Positions 35,899 to 37,731 of a stretch of DNA of 37,731 nucleotides are shown in pieces. The stretch spans positions 1 to 37,731 of the forward strand of contig NZ_LNCU01000099.1 in assembly GCF_001542415.1 (NCBI RefSeq), in the 5' to 3' direction. This DNA is from Bradyrhizobium macuxiense. GTDB lineage: Bacteria > Pseudomonadota > Alphaproteobacteria > Rhizobiales > Xanthobacteraceae. Each line of letters begins with the position of its first letter. Positions within the stretch are counted from its first letter, which is position 1. A program made the translations under genes and the position numbers. Under the pieces are notes generated by a model that ran no database searches, had not been told where the DNA came from, and worked only from the letters and a program-made list of their open reading frames with translations.

Positions 35899-36513
35899 AT
35901 GAAGCTATACTTCGCGCCCGGCACGATCTCGCTGATGCCTCATGTCGCCCTGCTCGAGAGCGGGCTTTCCTTTGTCGCCGTGAGGGTCGATGAAGCCAGC
36001 AAGACGATGGCGGATGGTGAGGACTACCGCGCCATAAATCCACTGGGCTACATACCTGCCTTGGTGCTCGATGACGACTGCGTGCTTCTCGAGGCCGCGG
36101 CGATCGTCCAGTACATCGCGGACCGCGCTCCGGCGGCAAGCCTTGCTCCACCAAACGGAACCATCGCCCGGGCGCGACTTCAGGCCTGGCTGAACTTTCT
36201 CTCCAGCGAGCTGCACAAGGAAGGTCTTGGCCCGCTCTTTTACACGCCACTGGACGAGCGAGCGAAGGATGTTTTCCGAGAACGATTGCGGGCGCGCTTC
36301 GCCTTTGTCGACCAGCATTTGTCGACGCGTCAGTATCTGTTGGGCGAGGACTACTCGATTGCCGACATCGGCTTGTATGCGATGACAGGCTGGACGCCTC
36401 GTGTCGGCTTTGATGCTAGCGCCTACCCGAACCTGGTCGCGCATCATGCCCGGATCGCCGCTCGCGACGCCGTACGGGAAGTTCATCGGATCGAGGGGCC
36501 TGTCCCGGCCTGA
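35899..36513 (+). CDS. Beta-class-like glutathione S-transferase lacking the active cysteine
   Basis: 204-residue protein with a thioredoxin-like N-terminal domain (1-80) and helical C-terminal domain (90-204). It opens MKLYFAPGTISLMPHVAL. In beta-class enzymes the corresponding positions read PGACSLSPH with a glutathione-binding Cys 10; here position 10 is Ile, while Ser 11 is kept. The cis-Pro region GYIPALVLDDD, EAAAIVQYIADR and the C-terminal YSIADIGLYAMTGW motif are normal. It may conjugate or isomerise an electrophile with Ser/Thr-type chemistry, or have lost activity. It follows the tautomerase gene in the same direction. Confidence 0.87.
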   Translation: MKLYFAPGTISLMPHVALLESGLSFVAVRVDEASKTMADGEDYRAINPLGYIPALVLDDDCVLLEAAAIVQYIADRAPAASLAPPNGTIARARLQAWLNFLSSELHKEGLGPLFYTPLDERAKDVFRERLRARFAFVDQHLSTRQYLLGEDYSIADIGLYAMTGWTPRVGFDASAYPNLVAHHARIAARDAVREVHRIEGPVPA

Positions 36514-36592
36514 CCTCCGGATGGCGAGAAGACACGGCCCCGTCTCGCCAAAATGTGGTAGTCTGCCTGTCTCGAAATCACGGAGGAATGTC

Positions 36593-36760
36593 ATGAACGC
36601 CTTCGAGGTTTTTGCGATCTACGTGACGCCCTTTGTGATCATCGGGGTGGCGATCAAGCTCCTCATGAAGCGCTACGCCATCGATCTGCCCGATGTCAAA
36701 AAGCAAGCCGGCCCTGCGCCGAAGCGAAGATTTCTGCTCGGAATCTGGCGTACGGACTAA
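36593..36760 (+). CDS. 55-residue single-pass membrane peptide
   Basis: Unrecognised. MNAFEVFAIYVTPFVIIGVA opens the protein: one hydrophobic segment (about residues 6-24), followed by a basic and proline-containing tail (RYAIDLPDVKKQAGPAPKR) and a C-terminal FLLGIWRTD. The strong site GGAGG is 6 bp upstream of ATG 36593, which separates it from a longer frame beginning at 36401 inside the GST gene. Positive charges after the segment suggest a cytoplasmic tail. It is 79 bp after the GST stop. Confidence 0.65.
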   Translation: MNAFEVFAIYVTPFVIIGVAIKLLMKRYAIDLPDVKKQAGPAPKRRFLLGIWRTD

Positions 36761-36900
36761 GCCAGTTCATTTTTGAGCTAGTCTGAGCGCAGTTCGTGAA
36801 ATTCACGATCATTGAGTTGCCCGACGGGTCAAGGTCCCGTCCGGAAGTTGGTTGGAATTGAGGGTGGCGTAGTCTCCGGGGTGATCAAACCTCGAATCAG

Positions 36901-36918
36901 CCGGCGCTGGAACGCCGG
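36901..36918. promoter_or_regulatory. Hairpin upstream of IS256 transposase start
   Basis: CCGGCG-CTGGAA-CGCCGG forms a perfect 6-bp GC stem with a 6-base loop, ending 15 bp before the transposase ATG and directly before the GGAG at about 36921-36924. A second stem, GACGGG/CCCGTC, lies at 36823-36841. Such stems commonly limit read-through expression of transposases; here that role is inferred. Confidence 0.4.
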
Positions 36919-36933
36919 ATCGGAGACCACGCC

Positions 36934-37731
36934 ATGATCAGCGATATCACGAAGACGGATGTGCCGCAGGATAGCGGAGAGACGGCTCCCCAGCTTTTCG
37001 ACGGTTGGTTTGATCCGATCGAGGGAGCGGTACGGGAACGGATACGAGAGTTTATCGAGGAATTGATCCGGGACGAACTGGACACGCTGCTTGCGCGAGC
37101 GCACTACAAACACAAGAAGGCTGGCCAGGAGGAAGCCTCCGGCGCCGTCACAGGCCACCGGCACGGCAGCCGAACGCGGTCGCTGACCGGCAGCTTCGGC
37201 CCCGTCGAGATCGCGGTACCGCGTGCCCGGCTGGATAGCCCCGATGGCACGACGAGGGAGTGGAAGAGCCATCGGCTACGGGCCTACCAGCGGCGTACGT
37301 TGGCGGCCGATGCATTAATCGCCAATGTTTACTTGTCCGGCACCAACACGCGCCGTGTCCGCCGGGCGCTGGGCGTGCTGTTCGCGGGCAGCGTCGGCAA
37401 GGACACGGTGAGCCGGGTCTGGCGCAAGGTGAAGAGCAACTGGGACGCCTGGAATGCCCGCTCGCTGGCTGAGGAGCCGATCGTGCGGCTGATCCTCGAC
37501 GGCACCGTGGTCCGGGTTCGGCTCGACCGCAAGGCGACCGCGATCTCGCTGCTTGTCGTGATCGGGGTTCGCGCGGATGGCCAGAAGATATTGCTGTCGA
37601 TCAAGAGTATGGGCGGCGAGAGCACCGCAGCCTGGCGGGCCGTGCTCGACGATCTCGTCCGTCGTGATCTGCGGCGGCCCGAGTTCCTCATCGTCGATGG
37701 CGCGGTGGGGCTTGAGGCCGCGATCGCGGCC
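36934..37731 (+). CDS. IS256-family (Mutator-type) transposase, C-terminus beyond window
   Basis: The open frame from ATG 36934 runs to the window's end, 266 codons. It opens MISDITKTDVPQDSGET, has a helical region with FIEELIRDELDTLLARAHY, and the family block HRHGSRTRSLTGSFGPVEIA followed by VPRARL. The first two catalytic Asp residues are in LILDGTVVRVR and FLIVDGAVGLEAA; the third (Glu) is beyond the edge. No frameshift seen. The element's left end lies somewhere in 36761-36933 but could not be fixed. Full length would be about 400 residues. Confidence 0.88.
   Translation, partial: MISDITKTDVPQDSGETAPQLFDGWFDPIEGAVRERIREFIEELIRDELDTLLARAHYKHKKAGQEEASGAVTGHRHGSRTRSLTGSFGPVEIAVPRARLDSPDGTTREWKSHRLRAYQRRTLAADALIANVYLSGTNTRRVRRALGVLFAGSVGKDTVSRVWRKVKSNWDAWNARSLAEEPIVRLILDGTVVRVRLDRKATAISLLVVIGVRADGQKILLSIKSMGGESTAAWRAVLDDLVRRDLRRPEFLIVDGAVGLEAAIAA

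Larger units (their letters stand above)
36761..37731 (+). mobile_element. IS256-family insertion sequence, left part only
   Basis: Contains the IS256-type transposase and its upstream hairpins. The left terminal repeat was not identified: the stretch 36761-36933 holds the palindrome CGTGAAATTCACG (36795-36807) and two GC hairpins, any of which may lie inside or at the edge. The start coordinate is the end of the preceding gene and is only an outer limit. Confidence 0.6.

Overview
The window looks like chromosomal DNA of a high-GC alphaproteobacterium, most likely Bradyrhizobium or a close relative (Nitrobacteraceae). I infer this from the base composition, the protein style, and the many palindromic intergenic repeats. 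One repeat, beginning AGCATGATCCGGA and ending in an AAAGCGCGATGA stem, is one I associate with this family. No rRNA, tRNA or CRISPR array was seen. Both window ends lie inside insertion sequences: an IS701-type transposase cut by the left edge and an IS256-type transposase cut by the right edge.

Layout. 1-3.1 kb: IS701-like element abutting the stop codon of rlmE, then a Ppx/GppA phosphatase. 3.2-7.2 kb: an orphan form-II CoxL-like molybdenum hydroxylase subunit, convergent with a two-gene operon (MaoC-like hydratase, DsbA-fold isomerase). 7.3-10.9 kb: YaiI/DUF188 protein, Uup-like ABC-F ATPase and a D-threonine-aldolase-type PLP enzyme. 11-14.5 kb: a divergent LysR/MFS pair and a TIGR03862-type flavoprotein. 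14.6-23.3 kb: a long minus-strand fatty-acid and valine degradation block (mmsA, acyl-CoA dehydrogenase, 3-hydroxyisobutyryl-CoA hydrolase, mmsB, acyl-CoA synthetase, MaoC hydratase, a 48-residue membrane peptide, SDR), with a divergent LysR regulator. 24.5-27.9 kb: TetR regulator, a frameshifted PaaI-type thioesterase, a crotonase and an MFS transporter.

28-34.4 kb holds the most unusual unit. It is a tightly packed five-gene minus-strand operon: Tat-exported aldonolactone-oxidase-like flavoprotein, four-helix membrane protein, 365-residue anchored protein of unknown function, 97-residue anchored protein, membrane-anchored alpha/beta hydrolase. Several of its junctions overlap. It diverges from a secreted PQQ-type sugar dehydrogenase fused to cytochrome c. 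Together they suggest a cell-envelope sugar/lactone oxidation module that I cannot match to a described pathway.

34.6-36.8 kb: a TetR regulator faces a tautomerase and a glutathione S-transferase across a region with two strong TTGACA-N3-TGTCAA palindromes, an apparent self-contained, repressor-controlled detoxification cassette. A 55-residue membrane peptide and the IS256-type element follow.

At least eight families of palindromic repeats sit between genes. Three copies of one family lie just upstream of start codons in co-directional gene runs. Several other families lie between converging gene ends, and some supply stop codons.
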